From: Nostoc sphaeroides
GTDB taxonomy: Bacteria; Cyanobacteriota; Cyanobacteriia; Cyanobacteriales; Nostocaceae
Reading direction: 5' to 3'
Assembly: GCF_003443655.1 (NCBI RefSeq)
Contig: NZ_CP031941.1
Coordinates: 367,501 to 431,500 of the forward strand
DNA length: 64,000 nt
Shown: positions 16,871 to 26,568 of the stretch, piece by piece
Layout: every line of letters starts with the position of its first letter
Numbering within the stretch: the stretch's first letter is position 1
Position numbers and translations under genes: made by a program
Notes under the pieces: model-generated
The model's database searches: none
What the model was told of the DNA's origin: nothing
The model's input: the letters and a program-made list of their open reading frames with translations, nothing else

Positions 16871-17692
16871 CTAACTACTTTTTGTTGGGGCCAACTTCAC
16901 ATTAGTCGCCAGACCAACTGCTTGTAGCAATTGAACAGTCATCCAGGTTAAATCGATTTCCCACCATTCCAGCCCATGACGAGCTGAGTATTGAAAGGCA
17001 TGATGATTATTATGCCAGCCTTCACCGAAAACTAGTACGGCTACCCACCAGCAATTAGTCGATTTATCACCAGAATCATAGCTCTGATAGCCAAATTTAT
17101 GAGTAGCGCTGTTTACCAACCAAGTGCAGTGATAAACCCAAACAATGCGAACAAAAATTCCCCAGATAACAAAGGGCCAGCCACCCAGAAGCAAAAGCAA
17201 TACGCCTAGAGCAACCTGGATCAAAATGAAATATTTTTCTAAAAACTGATAAACTGGGTCTTCTGCAATGTCTTTGGTGAAACGAGGTACATCAGCGTGA
17301 GCGGGACAATAATGAGTCAGCCAACCCATGTGGCTCCACCAGAAGCCTTTATTAGAATCATGGGGATCGGTGTCAGTATCAGAGTTTAAATGATGAATTC
17401 GATGTGTCCCGATCCACTCAATTGGGCCTCCTTGACAGGAGAGTGTCCCGAAAAAAACCAGGAGATACTCTAGCCACTTGGGAGTTTGAAAACTGCGGTG
17501 GGTGACAAGGCGATGAAATCCTAGAGTAACGCCTAAGCCGCCAGTCACCCAATACAGCAAGAAACCCACACCAACTGCCGTCCAGCTAAAGTTACCAGGA
17601 ACAAAAGCAAATAAAGCGCCGATGTGCAGTCCAATGAAAAACAGGGTATTAACCCAGTTAATTTTAGGTTTGGTTGAGGTAGCAATTGTCAT
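16871..17692 (-). CDS. desC: Delta-9 acyl-lipid desaturase DesC
   Basis: Membrane di-iron desaturase placing the first (delta-9) double bond in stearoyl lipids. The histidine boxes are HRLVTH (60-65), HRIHH (97-101) and HNNHH (227-231), in the pattern of the delta-9 class. Hydrophobic spans lie at about 15-58, 150-190 and 215-225. The length of 273 aa is typical. ATG start. It heads the minus-strand desC-desA-desB series, so the three genes together make trienoic fatty acids stepwise. It is divergent from the PLP-enzyme gene, with about 90 bp between. Confidence 0.95.
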   Translation of the reverse strand: MTIATSTKPKINWVNTLFFIGLHIGALFAFVPGNFSWTAVGVGFLLYWVTGGLGVTLGFHRLVTHRSFQTPKWLEYLLVFFGTLSCQGGPIEWIGTHRIHHLNSDTDTDPHDSNKGFWWSHMGWLTHYCPAHADVPRFTKDIAEDPVYQFLEKYFILIQVALGVLLLLLGGWPFVIWGIFVRIVWVYHCTWLVNSATHKFGYQSYDSGDKSTNCWWVAVLVFGEGWHNNHHAFQYSARHGLEWWEIDLTWMTVQLLQAVGLATNVKLAPTKSS

Positions 17693-17782
17693 GCGATAAC
17701 CTGAATTTGAATTTTTCCGCCTAGTATGTGCGATCTTAAAATCCGCATATCTATAATTTAATTTTTTTTGAACGAGGAACTG

Positions 17783-19018
17783 ATGAACAGCTTAGAACAG
17801 CTGCGGCAAGCAGAACAGGCATTATTAGAAATTTTTTCTGGAATTGATACTCAGGTCAAGCATAATCTAAAACGAGTGCTGGATGCTTTTCGTAATCACC
17901 GTGTAGGCGCACACCATTTTGCTGGTGTAAGTGGCTATGGTCACGATGATTTAGGACGAGAAACTTTAGATAAAGTTTTTGCCGAAGTTATGGGTGCTGA
18001 AGCTGCGGCCGTGCGGGTGCAGTTCGTTTCGGGAACTCATGCGATCGCCTGTGCTTTGTTTGGTGTTCTCCGTCCCGGAGATGAGATGTTAGCAGTAGTC
18101 GGTTCTCCCTACGATACGCTTGAAGAAGTCATTGGTTTACGAGGTAAAGATCAAGGCTCCCTTATCGAGTTTGGCATAAATTACCGCCAATTGGAGCTAA
18201 CCCCAGAAGGAACCATAGATTGGCAAGCTTTAAGTACTAATGTGACTGAAAACACTCGTTTAGTGTTAATTCAGCGTTCTTGTGGCTATTCTTGGCGGCC
18301 TAGTTTATCAATTGCCGATATTGAAAAAATCGTCCATTTGGTCAAACAGCAAAACCCGAATACCGTTTGCTTTGTGGATAACTGCTACGGCGAATTTATT
18401 GAAACAAAGGAACCTACAGCCGTAGGTGCTGATTTAATGGCGGGATCACTGATTAAAAATCCTGGTGGTACTATTGTCAGCGCTGGCGGTTATGTTGCTG
18501 GTCGCGCCGACTTAGTGGAAGCCGCCGCCTGTCGCCTCACGGCTCCCGGTATTGGTAGTTATGGTGGTGCCACTTTTGACCAAAATCGCTTACTATTCCA
18601 AGGCTTATTTCTAGCGCCGCAAATGGTCGGAGAGGCGATGAAAGGGACTTATTTAACTGGTTATGTATTTGACAAACTTGGTTATCCAGTCAATCCTGCT
18701 CCCCTTGCTCCTCGTGGTGATGTGATTCAGGCGATTAAACTCGGTTCTGCCGAAAAGCTAATTGCCTTCTGTAAGGCGATACAACAGCATTCTCCTATTG
18801 GTTCTTACTTAGATCCTGTTCCAGATGAAATGCCGGGGTATGAGAGCAAAGTAGTCATGGCTGGGGGCACATTTATTGAAGGGAGTACCTTGGAATTATC
18901 GGCAGATGGGCCTTTGCGTGAACCTTATGTGGTTTATTGCCAGGGGGGAACTCATTGGACTCATGTAGCGATCGCATTAGAGGCTGCGATTAATGCAATA
19001 GGAAGTGCTGGCGATTGA
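17783..19018 (+). CDS. Methionine gamma-lyase / aluminium resistance family PLP enzyme
   Basis: Cytosolic fold-type I PLP enzyme of the family annotated as methionine gamma-lyase or aluminium resistance protein (YnbB type). Visible are the cofactor region FVSGTHAIACALFGVLRPGD, the aspartate in VCFVDNCYGEF and the probable PLP lysine in MAGSLIKNPGG. The length (411 aa) is usual. The start is the ATG preceded by GAGGA; an upstream TTG is less likely. Substrate specificity is not established for most family members. A 14-unit minisatellite begins 80 bp after the stop. Confidence 0.85.
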   Translation: MNSLEQLRQAEQALLEIFSGIDTQVKHNLKRVLDAFRNHRVGAHHFAGVSGYGHDDLGRETLDKVFAEVMGAEAAAVRVQFVSGTHAIACALFGVLRPGDEMLAVVGSPYDTLEEVIGLRGKDQGSLIEFGINYRQLELTPEGTIDWQALSTNVTENTRLVLIQRSCGYSWRPSLSIADIEKIVHLVKQQNPNTVCFVDNCYGEFIETKEPTAVGADLMAGSLIKNPGGTIVSAGGYVAGRADLVEAAACRLTAPGIGSYGGATFDQNRLLFQGLFLAPQMVGEAMKGTYLTGYVFDKLGYPVNPAPLAPRGDVIQAIKLGSAEKLIAFCKAIQQHSPIGSYLDPVPDEMPGYESKVVMAGGTFIEGSTLELSADGPLREPYVVYCQGGTHWTHVAIALEAAINAIGSAGD

Positions 19019-19071
19019 TTACAGCATATATTCCGCAGGGCATTAGGTTTATTGAGAAATTAGTTAAAGGC

Positions 19072-19421
19072 GATGCCTACGGCTGGCTACGCCTACGCAT
19101 TTGTTAATTCGGCGATCGCATTTGTTAATTCGGCGATCGCATTTGCTATTTCGGCGATCGCATTTGCTATTTCGGCGATCGCATTTGCTATTTCGGCGAT
19201 CGCATTTGCTATTTCGGCGATCGCATTTGCTATTTCGGCGAACCCATTTGTTACTTCGGCGAACCCATTTGTTACTTCGGCGAACCCATTTGTTACTTCG
19301 GCGAACCCATTTGTTACTTCGGCGAACCCATTTGCTATTTCGGCGATCGCATTTGCTATTTCGGCGAACCCATTTGTTACTTCGGGGATGCCTATGGCTG
19401 GCTACGCCTACGCATTTGTTA
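19072..19421. repeat. 21-bp minisatellite (14 units) with flanking direct repeats
   Basis: Fourteen 21-bp units (19098-19391) begin CATTTG and end TTCGGCGATCG or TTCGGCGAACC. The HIP1 octamer GCGATCGC is formed seven times. Unit variants lie in blocks (1-2, 3-6, 8-11, with 7 and 12-13 mixed), as expected from unequal exchange or gene conversion. The array is bounded by a 35-bp direct repeat with one mismatch (19072-19106 and 19387-19421), the right copy ending two bases from the ndhH stop codon. Because 21 is a multiple of three, long open frames run through it in two plus frames; I regard these as by-products. Confidence 0.95.
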
Positions 19422-19423
19422 TA

Positions 19424-20617
19424 CTATCGATCTACTGATCCCATGATGATATCGATACTACCTAATACTACAACTAGATCGGCAACCTTCACGCCGCGTA
19501 AGATTTCGGGTAATACTTGCAAGTTATTGAAATCGGCGGGACGAATTTTCCATCGCCAGGGGAAGACATGATCATCGCCAATTAGATAAATTCCCAATTC
19601 ACCTTTACCACTTTCTACACGAGCGTAAATTTCCCCCTTGGGAATCTTAAAAGTGGGAGCAACTTTTTTGGCGATGTACTGGTAATCAAAGCTATCCCAC
19701 TCAGATTTTTTTCCTGCTGTCATGCGCTTGGCTTCCAGGTTCTCAAAAGCACCGCCGGGAAGTCCTTTGAGGGCTTGGCGAATAATCTTCACCGATTCGC
19801 GCATTTCCCGAATTCTGACCACGTAACGAGCATAACAATCACCAGCAGTATCCCATTGCACTTCCCAGTCGAAGTCATCATAGCATTCGTAATGGTCTAC
19901 TTTTCGTAAATCCCATTTCACACCAGAAGCGCGTAACATGGGGCCAGAAAGCCCCCAATTGATGGCTTCTTCACGAGCGATCGCGCCAATGCCTTGAACG
20001 CGACGGCGGAAGATGGGATTATTGGTAATTAAGCGCTCATACTCGTCTACTTTGGGAAAAAAGTAATCGCAGAAATCTTCGCACTTGTCTACCCAGCCAT
20101 AAGGCAAATCTGCCGCCACGCCGCCAATGCGAAAGTAGTTATTGTTCACCATCCGATAACCTGTAGCGGCTTCCCACAAGTCATAAATCAACTCCCGTTC
20201 TCGGAATATGTAGAAAAAGGGAGTTCCAGCACCCGTATCAAGTAAGAATGGGCCCAACCATAGCAGGTGATTAGCAATCCGGTTCAATTCCAGCATGATG
20301 ACACGGATATAGCTAGCACGTTTCGGGACAGTAATACCAGCTAATTTTTCTGGGGCATTAACTGTAACCGCTTCGTTAAACATCCCAGCTGCATAGTCCC
20401 AGCGACTAACATAGGGGACATACATGACATTGCTGCGGTTCTCAGCAATTTTTTCCATACCTCTATGCAGATAGCCAAGAACTGGCTCACAATCGACAAC
20501 ATCTTCACCATCCAGGGTGACAATCAATCTAAAACACCCATGCATAGAGGGATGGTGAGGGCCCATGTTGAGCAGCATGGGTTCAGTTCTAGTTTCAATC
20601 CTTCTGCCGACGGTCAT
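19424..20617 (-). CDS. ndhH: NAD(P)H-quinone oxidoreductase subunit H (NdhH)
   Basis: Peripheral-arm subunit (49-kDa/NuoD type) of the thylakoid NDH-1 complex, which feeds electrons from ferredoxin to plastoquinone in respiration and cyclic electron flow. The family signatures [20 protein letters not shown], then [18 protein letters not shown] and a C-terminal [11 protein letters not shown] are all present. The length is 397 aa, against about 394 in relatives. The ATG giving [11 protein letters not shown] is preferred over one eight codons upstream, since it matches the usual N-terminus. It is a single gene, as is normal for cyanobacterial ndhH. Confidence 0.96.
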   Translation of the reverse strand: MTVGRRIETRTEPMLLNMGPHHPSMHGCFRLIVTLDGEDVVDCEPVLGYLHRGMEKIAENRSNVMYVPYVSRWDYAAGMFNEAVTVNAPEKLAGITVPKRASYIRVIMLELNRIANHLLWLGPFLLDTGAGTPFFYIFRERELIYDLWEAATGYRMVNNNYFRIGGVAADLPYGWVDKCEDFCDYFFPKVDEYERLITNNPIFRRRVQGIGAIAREEAINWGLSGPMLRASGVKWDLRKVDHYECYDDFDWEVQWDTAGDCYARYVVRIREMRESVKIIRQALKGLPGGAFENLEAKRMTAGKKSEWDSFDYQYIAKKVAPTFKIPKGEIYARVESGKGELGIYLIGDDHVFPWRWKIRPADFNNLQVLPEILRGVKVADLVVVLGSIDIIMGSVDR

Positions 20618-20786
20618 AATTAAATATTTTCCCTTTCCCAAAGATTGAAAATGAGTGGCGATGCTTCGCTTTGATTAGGAATGATTTGAAGAAGAATTCT
20701 GACTTCCGCCTTGCGGTACTAGCCTCCATTATTGAAATAATATGGATTGTAGTCTTGTAGATTCGTCCGATTTTTGGACATTCTTC

Positions 20787-21701
20787 CTATTTTTTATATT
20801 TTTGTTCCAGCATTTTAGGCGTAACTCCCATGAGGCGCTTGAAGTGGCGATTGAGATGGCTTTGATCGACAAAACCAACTTGACTAGCAATCTCTGCAAG
20901 AGAAAATTCTCTTTGAAGCAACAACTGTTTAGCTTTTTCAATCCGACAGCGAATAATATATTGATGTGGAGTCGCACCGGTAGATTGTTTAAACAGTTGC
21001 GAAAAGTAATGAGAACTCATTTGGACAACGGCTGCAAGTTCCTTTAAGCTTAAGTCCTGAGCAAGATAAGTATTTATATAGTCAATCACTTGCTGCAACT
21101 TGTGTTTTGGTAAACCGCCTGAATATTCCCGTAATACAAGTTGCTGTGTAGAGTAGTGCTGCAACAGATGAACGATTAGGGCATTTGTCATTGCTTCTGC
21201 ATATAGCCGACTATCTGCACCATAATTTTCGAGGGCAGATTTGAGGGCTAGCCCAATTTGGTAAACCAGTGGATCTGGTGTGGCAAAATGTGGTAAAAGT
21301 TCAATGCGATCGGGATCAACTGATTCGTAAATTGCATGAGCGAAAACAGTTGGTTCAAATCCCAGAAGAATCACACCACCTGCTGTATCCCAACAGGCAC
21401 GATGTCCCGTGTAAGCAGGGGCGACAACAATATTACCCTGAGTTACTTGCTCACTTTGAAAGCGACCATCAAGCCTCCGTTCTGCCTGAATTGGTGTTGG
21501 CACTTCGCTAAAAATAGCAACGCCATGCTGTTTAGACAAAACCTCTGGAGTCTCGCCAGCTACCTGCCAGTCGTAAGCAAGATAGACATTACTCCAGTTT
21601 GCACTCAAACTGGTAAGAAGTGGCGATCGCGAAAAAATTCGCTTATATCCATCTTCCTTTTCTTTGGAGAAGTCAACAGATAAAGATTTCGTTTCTAGCA
21701 T
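20787..21701 (-). CDS. AraC-family transcriptional regulator
   Basis: A 304-aa regulator with an N-terminal cupin-like sensor region (about 1-190) and two C-terminal helix-turn-helix motifs of the AraC/XylS type (about 205-300; LSLKELAAVVQMSSHYFSQL, then FSLAEIASQVGF and HFKRLMGVTP). The ATG start is chosen; a GTG three codons earlier is possible. The ligand and target are unknown. It lies upstream on the same strand of no obvious partner, between ndhH and the cupin gene, both also on the minus strand, and may respond to a small molecule. Confidence 0.88.
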   Translation of the reverse strand: MLETKSLSVDFSKEKEDGYKRIFSRSPLLTSLSANWSNVYLAYDWQVAGETPEVLSKQHGVAIFSEVPTPIQAERRLDGRFQSEQVTQGNIVVAPAYTGHRACWDTAGGVILLGFEPTVFAHAIYESVDPDRIELLPHFATPDPLVYQIGLALKSALENYGADSRLYAEAMTNALIVHLLQHYSTQQLVLREYSGGLPKHKLQQVIDYINTYLAQDLSLKELAAVVQMSSHYFSQLFKQSTGATPHQYIIRCRIEKAKQLLLQREFSLAEIASQVGFVDQSHLNRHFKRLMGVTPKMLEQKYKK

Positions 21702-22066
21702 TGCTCTCACTGGTTCGACGTTCTTAATTTATCAAACTACCAAACGAGTGCTAGCTGATGCGTGTTCATCAAAAATTCCTCCAACCCTCCTTTGCAAGGA
21801 GAATTGGGGGAATCAAGTGTTAAGCTGTTACGCATTTAACTTGAACATTTACATGAAGGCTGATGACCGATGACTGATGACTGATAACCGAAAACCTGGC
21901 AACAGTTAACAGTTAACGACCGTAAAGAGTGTTTATACAATTTAGGCGCACATCAGCTTATGGCGTTTCTGGGTTGAGTGCAATACAGACCTAACCCCCA
22001 GCCCCTTAAGAGCGAGCGTTGGGGAGTAAGATTCAAACATTTGAGAACCGCTATAATGTTTGCGGT
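21702..22066. other. Intergenic region, heptamer-like repeats only
   Basis: Contains a run of GATGACTGATGACTGATAACC-type heptamers (near 21860-21890), TTAACAGTTAAC, and a stretch common to cyanobacterial intergenic DNA (CCTAACCCCCAGCCCC, near 21990). No gene or RNA was recognised. Confidence 0.6.
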
Positions 22067-22408
22067 TTAATTTTCATCCCGTCCGTGAACTTGAGCAGGT
22101 GGACTGGTTGCCTCAACAGCAGTAAATGCTTCTAAAATTTTATAGGTGTGGCTGGCTCCTTTTGGTACTACCCAAGAACTCCCAGACTCTAGTAAAATCG
22201 TTTGCCCTTCAATATGCAATTCTGCACGACCATTGATTACATAACCAACAGTTTCATATTCTCTTGCTGTTGGCTCTTTAGGTTCGTTCGGTTCCTCATT
22301 CTCCCACAAGCGCATGGAAATGCTTTTGCCAGATGCAAGATATTTTTGACCAAGTTGACCTTTAGGCGAATGGCTAGAGTCTACTTTGATAACAGTTGTA
22401 TCAGACAT
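22067..22408 (-). CDS. Small cupin-domain protein
   Basis: A 113-aa single-domain cupin: conserved beta-barrel motifs GYVINGRAELHIEGQ (first cupin motif region) and GSSWVVPKGASHTYKI (second motif, with the metal-type His). Such proteins bind a metal and act as small dioxygenases, isomerases or sensors; the substrate is not predictable. It lies at the downstream end of a minus-strand series with two alcohol dehydrogenases, about 95 bp after the first one, so co-transcription is plausible. Confidence 0.75.
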   Translation of the reverse strand: MSDTTVIKVDSSHSPKGQLGQKYLASGKSISMRLWENEEPNEPKEPTAREYETVGYVINGRAELHIEGQTILLESGSSWVVPKGASHTYKILEAFTAVEATSPPAQVHGRDEN

Positions 22409-22501
22409 ATTTTTTGCCTCTTTATAGTTTTAACTTTGGGCATTGGGCATTGGAAACAGGCAGAAGCAGAGAATTCCTAACTCCTAACTCCTAACTCCCT
22501 A

Positions 22502-23671
22502 CTAAGGTTTGAGTACAACTTTGATGCAGTTATCTTTCTTGTGCTTAAAAATTTCGTAGCCGTGGGGTGCTTGTTCTAAAGGTAAGCTGTGAGTGATTAT
22601 AAACGTTGGATCGATATCACCGTTTTGGATGTGTTCTAACAAAGGTTTTAGATACTTGTGGACGTGTGTTTGTCCCATTTTCATGGTTAGACCCTTGTTC
22701 ATCGCAGCACCCATTGGCACTTTGTCTATAAAGCCACCATATACACCCGGAATTGATACGTGACCACCTTTACGACAAGACACAATTACTTGTCGTAATG
22801 CCGTTGGACGGTCTGTTTCTAGACGTACTGCTTGCTTTACCTGGTCGTACATCGCCATAAAATCTGTGCCGTGCGCCTCCATTCCCACTGCATCTATGCA
22901 AGCATCGGGGCCACGACCGCCAGTCATTTCTTTGAGTGCTTCGCCTACATCTACTTCTTCGTAGTTGAGAACTTCAGCTTTGCCGTATTCTTTAGCCATT
23001 TGGAGACGTTCAGGAACGCGGTCAAAGGCAATTACCCGTTCTGCACCTAGCATATATGCGCTTCTGATGGCGAATTGTCCAACTGGGCCACAACCCCAAA
23101 TAGCGACAATATCACCGGGTTTAATGTTGCAGTTTTCTGCAGCCATATAGCCAGTGGGAAAAATATCTGTTAGAAATAGCACTTGCTCATCCGTTAAACC
23201 ATCGGGGATTTTGAACAAGCCGACATCGGCAAAGGGTACTCTTGCATACTCTGCTTGACCACCAGCGTAACCGCCAAATAAATGAGAGTAGCCAAATAGA
23301 CCTGCTGGCGAATGTCCCATTTGCTTTTCTACTAACCAAGCATTGGGGTTAGAGTTGTCGCAAAGTGACCATAAATCCCGATTGCAGAAAAAGCAACCAC
23401 CACAAGATATAGTAAAAGGAACAACGACGCGATCGCCTACCTTCACATTTTTCACTGCACTTCCAAGTTCTACAACTTCCCCCATGAATTCATGACCAAG
23501 GATATCGCCCTTTTCCATTGTGGGAATGTAGCCGTCGTAAATATGCAAATCTGAACCACAAATTGCCGTGGAAGTAATTTTAACAATGGCATCGCGTGGG
23601 TTAATAATTTTGGGGTCGGGAACTGTATCAACCCGCACATCGTTTGCTCCATGCCAGCAAACTGCTTTCAT
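22502..23671 (-). CDS. Zinc-dependent alcohol dehydrogenase, copy 1
   Basis: MDR-superfamily NAD(P)-dependent dehydrogenase resembling the glutathione-independent formaldehyde dehydrogenase group. Catalytic zinc ligands are Cys38, His60 and Glu61; the structural zinc site is Cys90, Cys93, Cys96 and Cys104. The dinucleotide-binding GCGPVGQ follows in the second half. The length is 389 aa. A paralogue of equal length with conserved zinc residues lies about 720 bp upstream on the same strand. Small aldehyde or alcohol substrates are the family expectation; a role in stress metabolism is inferred from the neighbours (SRPBCC, PfpI and HCP proteins). Confidence 0.88.
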   Translation of the reverse strand: MKAVCWHGANDVRVDTVPDPKIINPRDAIVKITSTAICGSDLHIYDGYIPTMEKGDILGHEFMGEVVELGSAVKNVKVGDRVVVPFTISCGGCFFCNRDLWSLCDNSNPNAWLVEKQMGHSPAGLFGYSHLFGGYAGGQAEYARVPFADVGLFKIPDGLTDEQVLFLTDIFPTGYMAAENCNIKPGDIVAIWGCGPVGQFAIRSAYMLGAERVIAFDRVPERLQMAKEYGKAEVLNYEEVDVGEALKEMTGGRGPDACIDAVGMEAHGTDFMAMYDQVKQAVRLETDRPTALRQVIVSCRKGGHVSIPGVYGGFIDKVPMGAAMNKGLTMKMGQTHVHKYLKPLLEHIQNGDIDPTFIITHSLPLEQAPHGYEIFKHKKDNCIKVVLKP

Positions 23672-23715
23672 AATTATTTATTCCTTGGTTATGATTTATG
23701 ACTTGTTTATATCAA

Positions 23716-23807
23716 TAGGACTTAAGCACGAGTTACGGAATAAAAAACCGCAGAGGCGCAGAGGACACAGAGAAATCAAGTTTGAGAGATTTTTTGCGTA
23801 AGTCCTA
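23716..23807. mobile_element. Small MITE-like element (TAGGACTTA ends)
   Basis: TAGGACTTAAGCA at the left and its near-complement TGCGTAAGTCCTA at the right bound 92 bp of non-coding DNA. The same ends bound the element at 28967-29146. No clear target duplication was seen. Confidence 0.55.
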
Positions 23808-23931
23808 ATCAAGATAAATACTCGATTTAGCCTGATTTTGAGACGCGATATTTATCGCGTCTCAGTAAATACTCAAATCTGGTTAAACAATGTATGAGTT
23901 CAAAAATCTCGACTCAAAAATTGCTACGAGT

Positions 23932-24330
23932 CTAGACTCTATCTCTGAGTTGTTTGCTAGGAGGAGTTCGGTAATAACCTTCTTTAGTTTCAGTCAATGG
24001 CTGAACTTTGTCTCCAACTGCATTTTTTGTAGACTTAAGAAAATCTTTTGTAGCACGAGGAGTTTCTTCATCCAAGTTTAACTTCTCGCGGATATTATCA
24101 GCAGCTTCTTTTAATGGATTTTGGGTTTTTGTTGTTTGGCTATCGTTTCTGATTTCACCTTTTCCGTCTGGTATTCCTTTATAATAAGTGCCCTCTGGAG
24201 TTATAACATCAGCTTGTGCTACATTAACGTAGGTAAAAGCTTGACCCAGTAAAAACATAAATCCTACTAGGAAAACTACAAGAATTTGGGAAATACGAAT
24301 ATTCCGCAGCCAAGAAGTTACTCGATTCAT
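23932..24330 (-). CDS. Small membrane-anchored or secreted protein, unknown
   Basis: A 132-aa protein with one hydrophobic segment (about 14-36, ILVVFLVGFMFLLGQAF) after a basic N-terminus, then a polar region. This region includes the sequence TPEGTYYKGIPDG and a Lys/Glu-rich amphipathic stretch (about 75-125), reminiscent of stress-related hydrophilic proteins. The ATG at 24330 is preferred over one 13 codons upstream because it is preceded by GAGG. It is embedded between two alcohol dehydrogenase genes on the same strand, so probably expressed with them. The family is not identified. Confidence 0.65.
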   Translation of the reverse strand: MNRVTSWLRNIRISQILVVFLVGFMFLLGQAFTYVNVAQADVITPEGTYYKGIPDGKGEIRNDSQTTKTQNPLKEAADNIREKLNLDEETPRATKDFLKSTKNAVGDKVQPLTETKEGYYRTPPSKQLRDRV

Positions 24331-24392
24331 AAAAAACCTCAATTTTATTATGTTGGGTGTACAATTCAAAACTCTAAATGACTATTTGCCAT

Positions 24393-25562
24393 TTAGGGTT
24401 TAAGAACAACTTTGATGCAGTTATCCTTTTTTTGTTGAAAGATGTTGTAGGCGTGGGGTGCTTGTTCTAGAGGTAATTGATGGGTGACAACAAAAGATGG
24501 ATCAAGTTTTCCATCCAAAATCATCTGCAATAACGAATGCATATATTTTTGTCCATGCATTTGTCCCATCCTGAAGGTTAAACCCTTATTAAAGGCTGCA
24601 CCCAATGGTATTTTGTCTACAAAACCACCATAAACACCCATGATTGAAAGAGTCCCGCCTTTACGACAGGCGACCATCATTTCCCGCAAAACGTGGGGAC
24701 GGTCGGTTTCCAATTTGAGCTTTTGTTTTGTTTGGTCGTAGAAGTCTTCTAAACCAACGCCGTGTGCTTCTAAACCAACAGCATCGATGCAAGCATCGGG
24801 GCCACGACCACCAGTCATCTCTTTCAACGCTTCGCCAGCATTAACTTCTTCGTAGTTAATCACTTCTGCTTTGGCAAACTTTTTCGCCATTTCCAGGCGT
24901 TCGGGAAAGCGATCTATACCGATCACTTTTTCGGCTCCCATCATGTAGGCGCTAATCATGGCAAATTGTCCAACAGCACCGCAACCCCAAACGGCGACGG
25001 TATCACCCGGTTGAATATCGCATAATTCTGCGCCCATATAACCGGTGGGAATAGCATCGGAGATGAATAACAACATCTCATCCGGCAAATCTGGCGGAAC
25101 TTTGACGACACCTACATCAGCAAAGGGTACACGGATATATTCTGCTTGTGCCCCTGCATAGCCACCTAACATGTGGGAGTAGCCATAAATGGCTGATGTG
25201 ATATTACCAAACAATTTTTCTTGAATCCAGCCGTTAGGATTGGAATTATCGCACAACGACCACATATCACCTTGGCAATAATGGCAATTACCACAGCCAA
25301 TTGTGGAAGGAACAACAACGCGATCGCCTATTTTTAAATTGTTGACTCCCTTACCAACTTCCACGACTTCCCCCATGAATTCGTGACCAATAATGTCACC
25401 CTGTTGTACTGTGGGAATATAGCCACCATATATATGTAGATCGGAGCCACAAATCGCCGTGGAAGTAATTTTAATAATTGCATCACGCGGGTTGAGAATT
25501 GTCGGATCTGGTACCGACTGTACCCGCACATCATTAGCACCGTTCCAGCAGACTGCTTTCAT
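24393..25562 (-). CDS. Zinc-dependent alcohol dehydrogenase, copy 2
   Basis: Paralogue of the 22502-23671 gene, identical in length and with all zinc ligands retained (Cys38, His60, Glu61; Cys90, 93, 96, 104) and a GCGAVGQ cofactor loop. The two proteins are similar throughout, including shared ends MKAVCW and [10 protein letters not shown], so they arose by duplication. It is upstream of the small membrane protein on the same strand, with a gap of about 60 bp. The substrate is unknown; an aldehyde or alcohol dehydrogenase is the family inference. Confidence 0.88.
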   Translation of the reverse strand: MKAVCWNGANDVRVQSVPDPTILNPRDAIIKITSTAICGSDLHIYGGYIPTVQQGDIIGHEFMGEVVEVGKGVNNLKIGDRVVVPSTIGCGNCHYCQGDMWSLCDNSNPNGWIQEKLFGNITSAIYGYSHMLGGYAGAQAEYIRVPFADVGVVKVPPDLPDEMLLFISDAIPTGYMGAELCDIQPGDTVAVWGCGAVGQFAMISAYMMGAEKVIGIDRFPERLEMAKKFAKAEVINYEEVNAGEALKEMTGGRGPDACIDAVGLEAHGVGLEDFYDQTKQKLKLETDRPHVLREMMVACRKGGTLSIMGVYGGFVDKIPLGAAFNKGLTFRMGQMHGQKYMHSLLQMILDGKLDPSFVVTHQLPLEQAPHAYNIFQQKKDNCIKVVLKP

Positions 25563-25707
25563 AGTTATTAGTCCTTAGTCATTGGTCATTTGTCATTAGT
25601 CATTTGTCACTTGTACTGAGCGTAGTCGTTGGCGCAGCCTCTCGTAGAGAAGTATTAGTCATTCGTTTTAGGCAAAGGACAAATGACAGAGGACAAAGAA
25701 CAAATAA

Positions 25708-26406
25708 CTACTTGCGTCCAGAAGTTTGACCTTCGGTTGTGGAAATTTCGCCTGCTTCCATTAGCATTTTGAAGCGGCGTAATTCATCACCAATTTGCTG
25801 TTCTGGTTCTTCACCAAAAAGTTTAGCTACGGTAGCTGCCAATGCTCCACCAGGGGGGTTATACTCTAAAACAACCTTAACTTCCGTGCCGCGATCGCCT
25901 GGTGCTTTTTTGAAGCGGACAAAACCAGAGTTATCAATGTCTGCACCTTCTACAGAAGCCCAAGAAATAAATTCATTTTCCCGGTCTTCGAGAATATCTG
26001 CATCCCATTCTACGGTGTTATCCAAGGGTGCATTGGCAATCCAATGAGAACGTTTTTCATTATGCACTTTGACAGATTTGAGATGCTTCATAAATGTAGG
26101 CAAATTCTCAAAGTCGTGCCAAAAGCGATACAATTCTTCTGCCGATTTATTAATTGTTACCGTCTTTTCAACTTTGATGGGTTGGTTTATCCCTATTACT
26201 TCTTGTGCTTTCTGGATTGTGCTTTGCTTGGTTGCACCTTGATAAACCAAACCACCACCTGCTAAAGCTGTCAGCGCTCCCCGCAATGAACCTTGCCTTA
26301 AACCCATCAACACCATCGCACCGCCACCAATGAGAGATGCCCAACGCTCTACTTCACTAGCTTCAGTCTGACTGGTACTTTGTTTATTCCCTGATGTTGA
26401 AGTCAC
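25708..26406 (-). CDS. SRPBCC (polyketide cyclase/COQ10-like) family protein
   Basis: A 232-aa protein. The N-terminal 80 residues contain a glycine-rich hydrophobic hairpin (LIGGGAMVLMGLRQGSLRGA and ALAGGGLVYQG) like DUF2892-type membrane regions. The rest is an SRPBCC ligand-binding fold (from KVEKTVTINKSAEELYRFW, through WIANAPLDNTVEWDADI, to a C-terminal helix EEPEQQIGDELRRFKMLM). GTG start with GGAG nine bases upstream; there is no ATG near the N-terminus. It sits between the second alcohol dehydrogenase and the PfpI fusion on the same strand. The ligand is unknown. Confidence 0.8.
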   Translation of the reverse strand: MTSTSGNKQSTSQTEASEVERWASLIGGGAMVLMGLRQGSLRGALTALAGGGLVYQGATKQSTIQKAQEVIGINQPIKVEKTVTINKSAEELYRFWHDFENLPTFMKHLKSVKVHNEKRSHWIANAPLDNTVEWDADILEDRENEFISWASVEGADIDNSGFVRFKKAPGDRGTEVKVVLEYNPPGGALAATVAKLFGEEPEQQIGDELRRFKMLMEAGEISTTEGQTSGRK

Positions 26407-26568
26407 TTTTTATATCTCCATCACAGTAATAAGAATCATGCAAACAATAGCCAAAAAGAAAGATTTTCACGTAGGGGCAATTCATGAATTATTCTTACAG
26501 GTTGAGTTATTCGACAGTGGAAACTTCGGCAGCCCCTACTAATAACGCGAAGGTCTTGTAATTACGAA

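Noticed and set aside
19098..19391. Possible CRISPR array
   Set aside because: Units are contiguous with no unique spacers; it is a minisatellite. The same holds for the heptamer runs at 5214, 37125 and 49799.
19073..19571. Long open frames (heptapeptide-repeat proteins) through the 21-bp array
   Set aside because: The unit length is a multiple of three, so two plus frames stay open at once. There is no ribosome-binding site or start context, and the end of the longer one runs antisense into ndhH.
20742..21047. 101-aa plus-strand frame opposite the AraC regulator
   Set aside because: Antisense to a clear AraC-family HTH domain; no signals of its own.
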